From Deltaproteobacteria bacterium (GTDB lineage Bacteria > Myxococcota_A > Polyangia > JAAYKL01): a stretch of 39,407 bases of DNA. The DNA is taken from the NCBI GenBank assembly GCA_030621515.1, contig JAUXHN010000014.1, positions 1 to 39,407 of the forward strand, written 5' to 3'. Below, piece after piece: positions 15,890 to 24,619 of the stretch (position 1 is the first letter of the stretch; every line of letters starts with the position of its first letter). The notes below the pieces were generated by a model that searched no databases, was not told the DNA's origin, and saw nothing but the letters and a program-made list of their open reading frames with translations. Position numbers and translations under genes: made by a program.

Positions 15890-16683
15890 GGTGTCGCCTC
15901 TGCTCCCCAGAGCCTGCCCAGATCCACATCGATCAGTCGACTGATCTCATCGACCTCGCGCCGATCGTGCCGTCGCTCGAGTTCGGCCCGGACCGCCGGA
16001 GGCATCTCAACATCCGCTCCCTTGAAGACCACCTCGGTGGTGGGGAACCTGTCCCACTCCACGTTCCGGGAGACCCCGAGAAAGTCGAAGATCTCACCGA
16101 GTACCCGTTGCGGGTGAGCGACCATCCGCTCAAACACGCCGAGGTACAGCTGATCAACGGGAAAGACCCGGCTCCAGTTGTTGATGATCGTCCGGTAGTC
16201 GCCCTGCCTGCAAATTTTGTCGCTGCGGGACGTCTCCAACAGCAGCTCTTCGGTCCAGTCCTCTCGCGGGATCTTCCGGATTACGGAAAGCTCCATCCGA
16301 ATATCGGACCAGTCGCGCGCCACGGGATGGCGCAGCAGCAGAATCAACCGAAGATTGGGCATGATCCGCCTGAGGAACAGGATCTTCCACAGGGGCAAGA
16401 TGCTGTAGGAACCCGTTATCTCACCCTTGCACCGTCCGCCGGCCGCCTCGAAGATCGAGGAGTACTCGGCGAGGGGCCGGGCGAAGTTTTTGTCGAAGTA
16501 CCAGACCGGCTTCTTCACGCACAGGAACAACTCGGGGTGCCGGTAGAGATTGCGGTGCAGCCAGGTGGTGCCGGCCTTGACCGCGCCAATTCCGAGGAAG
16601 TCAGGGAGATAGAGACCGTCGGTACGGCGAACACCGGCGGCGAGAAGCGCCTTCTCCAGGTATCCGCCAACGTGCAGTCTCAA
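15886..16683 (-). CDS. PAPS-dependent sulfotransferase
   Basis: About 265 aa from TTG 16683, which overlaps the previous stop (TTGA), consistent with the other overlaps in this operon; the ORF track starts 33 bases earlier inside the VOC gene. It shows the 5'-phosphosulfate loop GIGAVKAGTTWLHRNLYRHP and the 3'-phosphate motif LILLLRHPVARDWSDI of carbohydrate/lipid sulfotransferases. Size is normal for bacterial members. It would transfer sulfate from PAPS in the cytoplasm to a hydroxyl group of a lipid, sugar or small molecule made by the cluster. The tight linkage to a carrier protein and an acyl ligase suggests the acyl or head group is sulfated before export. The acceptor is unknown. Confidence 0.9.
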   Translation of the reverse strand: MRLHVGGYLEKALLAAGVRRTDGLYLPDFLGIGAVKAGTTWLHRNLYRHPELFLCVKKPVWYFDKNFARPLAEYSSIFEAAGGRCKGEITGSYSILPLWKILFLRRIMPNLRLILLLRHPVARDWSDIRMELSVIRKIPREDWTEELLLETSRSDKICRQGDYRTIINNWSRVFPVDQLYLGVFERMVAHPQRVLGEIFDFLGVSRNVEWDRFPTTEVVFKGADVEMPPAVRAELERRHDRREVDEISRLIDVDLGRLWGAEATP

Positions 16684-17348
16684 GCCCACTGGATCAACTC
16701 CACGTGCTCCCCGCACGGACCCACCACGAAGCCTACGGTCAACTCCCGTTGGTTCACGCGCACGTGGACCACATCACCGTGGATGCGACCGCCGTGAGCG
16801 CGGAGCCTCTCCATGTCTCCGGTCAGGTCCGTGGTCATGAAGGCGAGAACGACACACCCGGGATCGTCAATGAACTCGAACTCCCTGCGCTCCTCGGCGC
16901 AGGCTTCCAGCAGCAGTCGAACTCGGGACCCGAACAGGTTCTGCTCCATCTCCAACACGCGACGACCGTCCGTTCCCTTCTCTACAACACCGAAACCAAG
17001 TCCGTCGCGCCAGAACCGCTCACCGCGCTCGAGATCGCAGGTGCGCACCGCGATGGTGCTCCGGATACCGTTTGCTGCAACCGCGTCACAGAAGAATGGC
17101 CGGTACACCGAACCGCTCCCGCCGGGGATCCCCACACGACAGTTGATCAGCTCGACTGAGAACGTGCCATCGGCGCCTTGGTAGTACGCGATGTTCTTGC
17201 CCCGACCGCCGTAGAGCGACCCGTCCTCCCTGTCGTCGAAGAGGTCCTCCTGCTCGAACTCCTTCTGATATCCGAACGTCTCGAGGAGCGCCCCCGCCGC
17301 CGCCAAATCAGGCACAGCAATCTGAAGGTGGTCGACTCCCAAGATCAT
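16680..17348 (-). CDS. VOC-superfamily (glyoxalase/dioxygenase-like) protein with two domains
   Basis: 222 aa; ATG 17348 overlaps the ACP stop. Two beta-alpha-beta-beta-beta modules can be seen: the first begins ILGVDHLQIAVPDLAAAG, the second around IAVRTCDLERGERFWRDGLGFG, and the end GPCGEHVELIQW carries the usual terminal glutamate metal ligand. His in the first strand and this Glu are consistent with a metal site, so it may be a dioxygenase, isomerase or epimerase rather than only a binding protein. It lies between the carrier protein and the sulfotransferase with 4-base overlaps on both sides, implying a role on the same substrate. The reaction cannot be told from sequence alone. Confidence 0.85.
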   Translation of the reverse strand: MILGVDHLQIAVPDLAAAGALLETFGYQKEFEQEDLFDDREDGSLYGGRGKNIAYYQGADGTFSVELINCRVGIPGGSGSVYRPFFCDAVAANGIRSTIAVRTCDLERGERFWRDGLGFGVVEKGTDGRRVLEMEQNLFGSRVRLLLEACAEERREFEFIDDPGCVVLAFMTTDLTGDMERLRAHGGRIHGDVVHVRVNQRELTVGFVVGPCGEHVELIQWA

Positions 17349-17590
17349 GCTCGCTTGGCCTCGATGAAGCCGACCATACTGTCTATCGACTCGAAATTTT
17401 CTTTCTGAAGATCGTCCGGCTCGATGGTGATCGAGAAGCGCGCCTCTAGCTCCACGACGAGTTGGATCAGACCGAACGAATCGACGATGCCCTGTTGCAG
17501 CAGGGAATCCGAATCCTTCACCTCGTCCGACATCTTCGCCTTGAACTCCCTGGTCGTCATTAGGATCTCTCTGATCTCCTCACCAATCAT
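17345..17590 (-). CDS. Acyl carrier protein (set A)
   Basis: 81 aa from ATG 17590, chosen because AAAGG lies about six bases upstream; ATG 17596 is possible and the 106-aa ORF reaches back into the MBOAT gene. The motif VDSFGLIQLVVELEARF is the phosphopantetheine attachment site (Ser in DSF) followed by helix II of carrier proteins; the chain is acidic and of normal ACP length. It follows the MBOAT gene by 31 bases and overlaps the VOC gene. Dlt-like systems use such a carrier to present an activated group to the MBOAT partner; the AMP-ligase at 13655 is the likely loading enzyme. Confidence 0.93.
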   Translation of the reverse strand: MIGEEIREILMTTREFKAKMSDEVKDSDSLLQQGIVDSFGLIQLVVELEARFSITIEPDDLQKENFESIDSMVGFIEAKRA

Positions 17591-17621
17591 GCGCATCCTT
17601 TCATCCGCGGATCCCGGTATG

Positions 17622-19091
17622 TCAAAACTGAAAATACAAAAAGCGATGGTCCGCGATCGCTCCAATCTGAATGTACAGGAAGATCAGCACCAGATAAAAG
17701 ACCATCTGCGTATAGAAGCCCGCACGGCAGATGAAGAGCTGGTCAGCTCGCCGGTACTGCACTGCCTCGTAGAACGCGAGCAGAACCATAATCACGTAAA
17801 GATACCAGTAACGCGCGACGACCAGCGCAAGGGGGTCGAGGTCGGTGAACAGAGCGAAGGTGAATGCCGCGATCTGCTGCAGGTCGTGGGAGCGGAACAG
17901 CAGCATGGCGTAGCAGAAGATGTGGAACATCAACAACACGCGCAGGGTGTTTCCCGCCCAGCGCAGGGGCGTACGACCCGTCTCCGGAACACGGTGCAGG
18001 AGCATCCGAAAACCAACCGTCAACAGCTGCGTGACGTAGATGAAGACCCCGAGCAGCAGGAAGTTGATCGAGGCACCGTGCCAGATGGCGAAGATGAGCC
18101 GGGTGGCCAGCAGCGACAACGTCGCGCCGAGGAGCAGCTGCACCCTGATCCCGCCGAGACGCCGCACCCAGGACAAGGTGGGGATGTAGAAGTAGAGCGG
18201 CATGTAGACGTACTCGGCGATCCACCCGCTGAGGGTGATGTGCCAGCGGCGGAAGAATTCGAAGTAGCTCTTCGAAAAGAACGGCAGGTCGAAGTTGGTG
18301 CTCAGCCGGATACCGAACAGGTGCGAGACGCCGCGAGCCATGTTCGAGTAGCCGGAGAAGTCGCAGTACAGCTGGATGGCGAACGCCCACAGCCCGATCA
18401 ACACCTGCGCGCCCGACGCCTCCGGCGTGTCAAATATCTCGTTGACCACGCGCCCGAGCGAGTCGGCCAGCACGACCTTCTTGAACGCGCCGTACACGAA
18501 GAGGTAGATCCCCTCGCGCAGCTGAACCCGACGCCACTCCTTGACCGCCTGGATCTGAGGCAGCAGATCGCGCGCCTTCTCGATCGGACCGGCGATCAGC
18601 TGGGGGAAGTAGGCCACGTACAGCGAGAAGTCTATCCAGCTTCTGATAGGCTCGAACTTGCCGCGATAGATGTCGATCGTGTAGCTGAGCGTCTGGAATG
18701 TGTAAAACGAGATCCCCAGCGGCAGCACGAGGTTGAGCGTCGTAAACCCCGGATCGAAGCCGAACGCCCCACACAGCGCCACCATGCCCTCGATGAAGAA
18801 ATCGAAGTACTTGAAGAAGCAGAGCAGCGACAGGTTGACGCCGAGGCTCACCAGCAACAGCGCCTTCCTGGTCGACTTCTTCTTCGCGCGGTGAATACCG
18901 AGTCCGCAGTTGTAATCGACGAAGGTGGAGACGAGGATCAGACTGAGGAACCGCCAGTCCCAGGAGCAGTAGAAACCGTAGCTCGCGGCGAGCAGCAACC
19001 GGTTGCGGAAGCGATGTGGCAACGCCCAGTAACAGACGAGGACCAGGCTGACGCAAATGATGAACGCCGGAGAGTGAAAGAGAAAAACCAA
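17622..19091 (-). CDS. MBOAT-family membrane O-acyltransferase (set A)
   Basis: 489 aa with about ten membrane helices, starting at TTG 19091 (TAGGCGG upstream) nine bases after the previous stop. It has the AlgI/DltB signatures: LPLGISFYTFQTLSYTIDIYRG, YFPQLIAGPIEKA, RRWHITLSGWIAEYVYMPLY and the catalytic-histidine segment FAIWHGASINF, and ends in FLYFQF. MBOAT proteins pass an acyl group from a cytoplasmic carrier through the membrane to an acceptor on the outer face. The gene sits between an SGNH-like/TPR gene and an ACP gene, the arrangement expected for a polymer or lipid acylation system. Alginate acetylation and lipoteichoic D-alanylation are the best-known relatives; the acyl group here is not known. 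Confidence 0.93.
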   Translation of the reverse strand: MVFLFHSPAFIICVSLVLVCYWALPHRFRNRLLLAASYGFYCSWDWRFLSLILVSTFVDYNCGLGIHRAKKKSTRKALLLVSLGVNLSLLCFFKYFDFFIEGMVALCGAFGFDPGFTTLNLVLPLGISFYTFQTLSYTIDIYRGKFEPIRSWIDFSLYVAYFPQLIAGPIEKARDLLPQIQAVKEWRRVQLREGIYLFVYGAFKKVVLADSLGRVVNEIFDTPEASGAQVLIGLWAFAIQLYCDFSGYSNMARGVSHLFGIRLSTNFDLPFFSKSYFEFFRRWHITLSGWIAEYVYMPLYFYIPTLSWVRRLGGIRVQLLLGATLSLLATRLIFAIWHGASINFLLLGVFIYVTQLLTVGFRMLLHRVPETGRTPLRWAGNTLRVLLMFHIFCYAMLLFRSHDLQQIAAFTFALFTDLDPLALVVARYWYLYVIMVLLAFYEAVQYRRADQLFICRAGFYTQMVFYLVLIFLYIQIGAIADHRFLYFQF

Positions 19092-19099
19092 GCTGCCGC

Positions 19100-20911
19100 C
19101 TACTCGATCTGCTGCTCGCCCAGCTCGGCGTGCAGGGTCCTGGCCACGGCATCCGCGATCAGGCGACTGCCCGCGGATGAGGTGTACTTGAACGGCCTTT
19201 TGTACTCCACGAAATACTCCCTGATCGGCTTCTTTCGCAGAGCTTCCTCGAACACTAGAAGATTGTCGACAAACAGAACGTTTTCATGCGGGGACAATCC
19301 ATGACGAAGGACCTCGACCGAACGGAACGGGAACGACATCACGACGAGCTTTCGTCCCGAACCCGCCACCTTGTCCTGGATCTTCTGGAGCCGCCGAAAG
19401 AACTCCTCATGCTGCCCCTGACTGACCATCCGCAACTCGTTCTCCTTGACTCGCTCCATCCATGTATGGGCCTCCTCGGACCGACCCAGCTCCTCGCAGA
19501 TGAACGCAATCTGCCGCAGCACTTCGCTCGGAACCTCCCCGGAGCTGAGTGTCTCGGCCAGCAAATAGAGATCGAGCGCCTTCTCCTTCGCGCCAATGGC
19601 GAGGTAGCGAGGCGCCAGCCAGGCCGCGATCTCCGACCGGTCGTTCTCGTCCTCTCCACCACCACCTCCTCGCGGCGACGGGAGATCGACAAGGAACCGC
19701 TGCTCCATCTCCTCGAGTAGGGCCCTGGCCGCGGCCCTGTCCCGATTGTGCAATCCCGTACGGGATTGAAAAGCAATCAAACCTCGATAGGCATCCGAAG
19801 AATCTGGAAATCGGTTCTTCCATTCCCGGTAAAAAATTTCCTGGTTGGCACGAAAACGCTGTCGATTGAGATGACGCTCCGCCTCCTCTTGAGATTGCTC
19901 CCCCGCGCCATCCTCCAACGCCGTGTGCCTTGCTTCGCGCTTGAGCCGATTGGACACGTGGCGGCTGAAGCGAAAGGCCTTGTCGAGGGTCTCGTATGCG
20001 CGAGCATCATCCGGATTAAGCTTCATATATCGTCGGCAAGCGACCTCGGCCTCTTTTTGACCGTCAGCGTCCTGACCATAGCAACTACAAGCCTTGAGCA
20101 GGTAGTCCCGATGCGTCGGATCGGACTCTCCCCGCCGACGATAGAGTTCGGCGGCCAGGCGGTACTGCGTAATGCCCTCTTTCAGAAACGAACGGTGTTT
20201 CACGAAATCCTGGCGATCGATGAGGAAACGGCCCAGCATCTCATATCCTGCGGGATCGTCCGGGTGTTCCTCTATATATTGCTCAAACGTTGCCCTGGCC
20301 TGGTCGAGTCGATCCTGCCGGTCGTAGATCCTGGCGAGCGCGAGCTGGTCGCCCGGCACGGATGAGGGCAGGAGCGTTCGCCACTTGCCCCACCAGAGTT
20401 CCAGTTGTGACGACAAATCCTCCTCTAAGATCTGCCCCAACTGGTAGAGCCGGCTGTGCTCGGCGAAGAAGCCGCTGCGGAAGATCGCCGTCTTCTCGCT
20501 CTGTAATTCGGAGATCTCCCCGTCGGTGTCGTGCGATTGGTTGTATTTGATCATGACCACCACTGTGGCCGGATCGTATTCATCGAGGTAATCCTGGATC
20601 GAAACAGACAGCCGATCTATGCCCTGGAGTGCATTACCCCGGTTAACGACATCGAAATCGACCCGGGGGAAAACCACGCTGAGCGCCGCGGCGAGGTGTA
20701 CCGGCCAACCTCGTATCGCCACGCAGCCGCCAAGGCAGAGGACTCGGTAGGCATCTTCGTCACGATCAGCCACTCGGTATTTGATCGTCTGGAGTGTCGA
20801 CCGTGTCAGCTCACCGATGCGAACCGTCACCTCGAGCAGCACGACCACGAGCACCACCCGGAACAGGATGCGCCCCAACCGACGCATCCTCTTTTTAGAG
20901 CAGGTAGTCAC
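19100..20911 (-). CDS. Membrane-anchored SGNH-like protein interrupted by a TPR region, catalytic residues changed
   Basis: Up to 603 aa from GTG 20911; ATG 20887 is an alternative, and neither has a clear ribosome binding site. A membrane anchor (RILFRVVLVVVLLEVTVR) is followed by the first SGNH strand, RVLCLGGCVAIRGWPVHL, and a Rossmann-like segment to about residue 150. Residues about 180-480 are helical repeats of TPR type. The C-terminal part (VVMSFPFRSVEVL to AGSRLIADAVARTL) looks like the end of the SGNH fold. The nucleophile Ser is replaced by Cys (GGC for GGS), and the DxxH motif expected before the GxRLIADAL helix reads KYTS. It is therefore probably inactive as a hydrolase or uses changed chemistry, and may act as a scaffold partner of the MBOAT. 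It is the first gene of the minus-strand operon. Confidence 0.8.
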   Translation of the reverse strand: MTTCSKKRMRRLGRILFRVVLVVVLLEVTVRIGELTRSTLQTIKYRVADRDEDAYRVLCLGGCVAIRGWPVHLAAALSVVFPRVDFDVVNRGNALQGIDRLSVSIQDYLDEYDPATVVVMIKYNQSHDTDGEISELQSEKTAIFRSGFFAEHSRLYQLGQILEEDLSSQLELWWGKWRTLLPSSVPGDQLALARIYDRQDRLDQARATFEQYIEEHPDDPAGYEMLGRFLIDRQDFVKHRSFLKEGITQYRLAAELYRRRGESDPTHRDYLLKACSCYGQDADGQKEAEVACRRYMKLNPDDARAYETLDKAFRFSRHVSNRLKREARHTALEDGAGEQSQEEAERHLNRQRFRANQEIFYREWKNRFPDSSDAYRGLIAFQSRTGLHNRDRAAARALLEEMEQRFLVDLPSPRGGGGGEDENDRSEIAAWLAPRYLAIGAKEKALDLYLLAETLSSGEVPSEVLRQIAFICEELGRSEEAHTWMERVKENELRMVSQGQHEEFFRRLQKIQDKVAGSGRKLVVMSFPFRSVEVLRHGLSPHENVLFVDNLLVFEEALRKKPIREYFVEYKRPFKYTSSAGSRLIADAVARTLHAELGEQQIE

Positions 20912-21139
20912 AGATTTCTATCTATGTTCATTGTGTCTATAGTGCCGCTACCCGAGGAAAAATGGAAGGAAAACACTGTCGCCGCGTTCAACTTCACCGA
21001 AGAATTTCAGTTCTGGTCGGCGAGTGGATGCGCCAGTGAACTGAATAGCCCATATTTTCTTTTTATGGACGTCGTTTTCAGCCACACATTTGATTCTATT
21101 CCTTACCTTTCCATCCATTCATCAAGTAAAATGCATTTC
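20912..21139. promoter_or_regulatory. Divergent promoter region between the two acylation gene sets
   Basis: This AT-richer gap of about 230 bases separates the minus-strand SGNH/TPR operon from the plus-strand radical SAM operon, so both promoters must lie here. The ORF track carries an open frame through it (from 20531), but the translation matches nothing and starts inside the opposite gene. I could not pick out -35/-10 pairs with convincing spacing on either strand, nor a clear operator palindrome. Confidence 0.5.
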
Positions 21140-22840
21140 ATGAGTCTCAGATCGCCAGTGGTAATTCTGACGCCCCGCTTCACGTCCCTGGCGCGATTCG
21201 GCGGAAAGTCATTTGAGGCCAAGCTATCGCTTGAAACCCGATCGGGCCACCCCGCCTCTCTGCCCAACCTGGATAGCTTGATCAACTCGCCGCTGGCCAA
21301 TCCTCGTCTCGGACGGGGTCTCAAAACGGCCAATCCACTGGCCGGATACGTACTGGAGACGTTCCTCAAACTCAACGGCTACCCCACACGCACCGTGTTC
21401 GACTGGGACGACGACGGACCGCTGGAGCAAGCCCTGAGCGTCGATCCGATGGCGGTGCTACTGAGCACCACCTACATCACCGACCCCGGGATACTCGCCG
21501 CCTGCCTCGGACAGCTGCGAAAGCTCGTCGGAAATCTGCCGATCGTAGTCGGGGGGCCCGGCGTGCTCAAGCAACGCATGTTGATGGGACGGAACGCCAA
21601 GCGAGCGCGGGCGGCGGCCCTGGCCTCCTTCGGGGTGGATGAACAGGCCGATCTCCTGTTCTCCACCCGCCCGGACCCCAGAACGACCGACGCGGTGTAC
21701 GTGACCTCCACCCACGGGTTGCACACCCTACTGGATCTACTGCCAGCCATCGAAGGTGGAGGGAACGAAGAGCTGCGCCGGGTGCCGAATCTGGTGCTTC
21801 ACGATGATAATTCCGGCTGGTACGCCACCGAGGAGCGTGGCGAACCGGTCGATATCGACCGGGATTACACCCGCTGGAAGTTGGTCGACGAGATGCCGAC
21901 GGTGATCCCGATGCGCACCTCCCAGGGCTGTCCTCACCGCTGCCGCTTCTGCGACTTCCACATGCTCCATCAGGGTGTGAGTCGCCGGAGCATGACTTCG
22001 ATCATCGCCGAGCTGACCGAGGCCAATACCCGGGGATCCGGCCTGATTAACTTCGTCGATGAAGACACGTTCCTCGATGCCACGAGGATCGACGAGCTGA
22101 CCCAGGGCATCATGGAGGCCGATCTCGACATCGCCTGGGGCGGCTTTTTTCGAGTGGAGCGGATTGACGAGGGCAACATCGAGGCCATCGTCGAGTCGGG
22201 ATGCCGGTTCGGCTTCTGTGGAATCGAGAGCGCCGACCCGGGACAGCTAAAACGGATGAACCGAACTTGGGACCGGGCTCGAGCCGAGCGGGGCATCGCT
22301 CTGGCCACGAGCGCCGGGATCGAGCTGGAGCTGACCCTGGTGCTCGGCTTCCCCGGAGAGACCGAGCAGTCCATCGCCAACACCGCCGAGTTCCTTCGGA
22401 GCCTTCCCACCGGCGGCCAGGCCTTTCCCACCTGGGAGATCTACCCCTTCCTGCTCTCCCCCAACAGTCCGGCCGACGCCCCGTGGTTCCGACGTCGCTA
22501 CAACCTGCAGGGCCGCCACCATCGCTGGTCCCACAACACCATGAGTTACCGGGAGGTGGTCGAGCACTGGACCCCGGTGCTGTTCAACCAGGTCCCCGCG
22601 ATGCCGTACTGGCACCATACCTCGGACGCCATCCACTGGTGGGAGCCCGAGCGACGGGATCGGGCCTTCGCGGCGCGGCAGAATCTCACCGCGGCGTTCC
22701 TCTCCGGCGCCCCGGACGGGACGTTGCAGGAGCGGTTCGCTTCCCTCCACCAGATTTTCCTCGATGAAGAGCGTACGGCGCCTCCCTGGAACGAGCTGCT
22801 CGCGGACAAGGAGCGTCAGCCCGGAGGAACCACCCGATGA
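21140..22840 (+). CDS. Radical SAM enzyme with B12-binding-like N-terminal domain
   Basis: About 566 aa from ATG 21140 (ATG 21131 is equally possible; no strong ribosome binding site). Residues 1-200 begin VVILTPRFTS and include VDPMAVLLSTTYITDP and LPIVVGGPGVL, the fold seen in B12-binding radical SAM proteins, but the DxHxxG cobalt-ligand motif is not present. The cluster motif CPHRCRFC near 267 coordinates the [4Fe-4S] that cleaves SAM. The segments INFVDEDTFLD, FCGIESADPGQLKRMNR and LTLVLGFPGETEQS are typical of this superfamily. It overlaps the acyl-AMP ligase gene by ATGA, so it is probably dedicated to the acyl chain or head group of set B, for example a methylation, cyclisation or C-C bond step. 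The reaction is unknown. Confidence 0.9.
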   Translation: MSLRSPVVILTPRFTSLARFGGKSFEAKLSLETRSGHPASLPNLDSLINSPLANPRLGRGLKTANPLAGYVLETFLKLNGYPTRTVFDWDDDGPLEQALSVDPMAVLLSTTYITDPGILAACLGQLRKLVGNLPIVVGGPGVLKQRMLMGRNAKRARAAALASFGVDEQADLLFSTRPDPRTTDAVYVTSTHGLHTLLDLLPAIEGGGNEELRRVPNLVLHDDNSGWYATEERGEPVDIDRDYTRWKLVDEMPTVIPMRTSQGCPHRCRFCDFHMLHQGVSRRSMTSIIAELTEANTRGSGLINFVDEDTFLDATRIDELTQGIMEADLDIAWGGFFRVERIDEGNIEAIVESGCRFGFCGIESADPGQLKRMNRTWDRARAERGIALATSAGIELELTLVLGFPGETEQSIANTAEFLRSLPTGGQAFPTWEIYPFLLSPNSPADAPWFRRRYNLQGRHHRWSHNTMSYREVVEHWTPVLFNQVPAMPYWHHTSDAIHWWEPERRDRAFAARQNLTAAFLSGAPDGTLQERFASLHQIFLDEERTAPPWNELLADKERQPGGTTR

Positions 22841-24567
22841 GGGCGCCGTCGATGAGCGAAGCTCCGCCTTTCGATACCGTAGTGGACTGCCTGCGGTACT
22901 GGGCCGAGCACGAACATGAGGCGTCGGCCTGCGTGTTCCTGCGAGGCGATGCCGACGGCTCCGCCGACTCGCTCTCCTTCGCCGACCTCGATCGTCGGGC
23001 CAGAGAGATCGCAGCGACCCTCCAGGCAAAAGTGGAGCCCGGCGACAGGGTTCTGTTGACCTTATCCTCCAACCGCAACATGGTGCAGGAGTTCTACGGT
23101 TGCCTCTACGCCGGCACCATCCCGGTGCTCTGCCCGATGCCACAACCCAACCGTCCGCAGGGCCTGGTCGCGGGGATCGTCCGCGATTGCGCCCCGGCCG
23201 CCCTGATCGCCACGGCCGAAGCGATCCCGCTGCTGCGCCGGCGCCTGGCCGACGCCCTGCCCGACGCCGCGGTGCACTGGATCCCGGCAGACACGCTCGG
23301 AGAGGCCGATGGGCAGGACTGGGAACCTCCGGCACTCACCCGCAACTCGATCTCCCACCTGCAGTACACCTCGGGCTCCACCTCCCGCCCGCGCGGGGTG
23401 ATGATCAGCCACGGCAACCTGATCCACAACGCCGCGGTCCTCTCGAAAGCGTTTGAGTGGACTCGCCAGACGGTCCCGGTCTCCTGGCTTCCCCTGCACC
23501 ACGACATGGGGCTGGTGGGCTTCCTGCTCGGTCCGCTATGTTACGGGCTGACTACCCACCTGATCCCGCCGCTGGATTTCGTGCAGAGCCCCATCTGCTG
23601 GTTGCGCGCTATCTCCGATTACAGAGGCACCTACACCTCGGCCCCCAACTTCGCCTACGATCTCGCGGTGAGGCGGATCTCGGACGATCAGCGGCGAGAG
23701 CTCGACCTCTCCAGCTGGATCTCCGCAGCCAACGGCTCTGAGCCGGTGCGCCCCGAGACGATCGTTCGCTTCACGGAGGCCTTCGCCCCATGCGGGCTCC
23801 GCCCCGAGGCGATGTTTCCCTGCTACGGCCTGGCCGAGGCCACGCTGATTGTCTCCGGTGGGCCGAACAAGGAACAACCCGTCATATTATCGGTGAATCG
23901 GGAGGCGCTCGCCGATGGGATCATCAAGCCGGTAGAGCCCCACAGCGAAGGGTCGACGGAGATCGCCTCCAGCGGACAGGCGCTGGCCGGACAGAACCCC
24001 CGAGTGGTGGATCCCTCCAGCGGAAAGCGGTTGGGGGATCTCGAGCTTGGGGAGATCTGGGTCGGTGGCGCCAGCGTGGCAGCCGGCTACTGGCAAAAAC
24101 CCCTGGAGAACCGAGAGAGCTTCGGCGCCCGGATTCCGGGTGATCCTCTGAGTTACCTCCGGACCGGCGACCTGGGGTTCCTCCGCAACGGGCAACTGTT
24201 CGTCACCGGTCGGCTCAAGGACCTGATCATCATCCAGGGCCGCAACCACTACCCTCAGGATATCGAGATCACGGTGGAAGATAGCGACCCTGCCCTGCGC
24301 CCCGACTGCGGCGCCGCGTTCTCCATCGACGAGGACGGCGAGGAGCGACTCGTCGTGGTTCAGGAGGTGAAGAGATCGGCCATCGGAAAGCTGGACCCGG
24401 TCGAGGTCACCGACAGAGCGCGGCAGGCGGTGGCGGAACGGCACGGGATCACCCTGCGCGAGCTCGTGCTGATCAGGACCGGAACGCTACCCAAGACATC
24501 CAGCGGCAAGCCACGCAGGCAGGCCTGCCGCCAGGCGTACATCGACAAGAAATATCATCGCCTTTAG
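22837..24567 (+). CDS. Fatty acyl-AMP ligase (FAAL, set B)
   Basis: 576 aa, starting in the ATGA overlap with the radical SAM gene. The P-loop YTSGSTSRPRG near 176, the FAAL hallmark SWLPLHHDMGLVG near 221, YLRTGDLGF near 439, KDLIIIQGRNHYPQDIE and the C-terminal LPKTSSGKPRR lysine motif are all visible. FAALs activate fatty acids as acyl-adenylates and hand them to carrier proteins, feeding polyketide, lipopeptide or lipid synthesis, rather than making acyl-CoA. The ACP gene 52 bases downstream is the obvious acceptor. There is no polyketide synthase or NRPS module nearby, which leaves the convergent MBOAT as the most likely next user of the acyl-ACP. Confidence 0.95.
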   Translation: MRAPSMSEAPPFDTVVDCLRYWAEHEHEASACVFLRGDADGSADSLSFADLDRRAREIAATLQAKVEPGDRVLLTLSSNRNMVQEFYGCLYAGTIPVLCPMPQPNRPQGLVAGIVRDCAPAALIATAEAIPLLRRRLADALPDAAVHWIPADTLGEADGQDWEPPALTRNSISHLQYTSGSTSRPRGVMISHGNLIHNAAVLSKAFEWTRQTVPVSWLPLHHDMGLVGFLLGPLCYGLTTHLIPPLDFVQSPICWLRAISDYRGTYTSAPNFAYDLAVRRISDDQRRELDLSSWISAANGSEPVRPETIVRFTEAFAPCGLRPEAMFPCYGLAEATLIVSGGPNKEQPVILSVNREALADGIIKPVEPHSEGSTEIASSGQALAGQNPRVVDPSSGKRLGDLELGEIWVGGASVAAGYWQKPLENRESFGARIPGDPLSYLRTGDLGFLRNGQLFVTGRLKDLIIIQGRNHYPQDIEITVEDSDPALRPDCGAAFSIDEDGEERLVVVQEVKRSAIGKLDPVEVTDRARQAVAERHGITLRELVLIRTGTLPKTSSGKPRRQACRQAYIDKKYHRL

Positions 24568-24619
24568 GGGGTGGCCCACGCCGCCCGATGAACCGTCCGA
24601 CTGGACAGAGGGGAACACC

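Noticed and set aside
14396-16117. 573-aa plus-strand ORF antisense to the AMP-ligase and sulfotransferase
   Set aside because: GC-rich antisense shadow; the minus-strand genes carry all the motifs.
17424-19304. 626-aa plus-strand ORF antisense to the MBOAT gene
   Set aside because: Highly charged low-complexity translation typical of the antisense of a membrane protein.
20531-21139. Upstream extension of the radical SAM ORF
   Set aside because: It starts inside the opposite-strand SGNH/TPR gene and crosses the divergent promoter region; the translation has no domain similarity.
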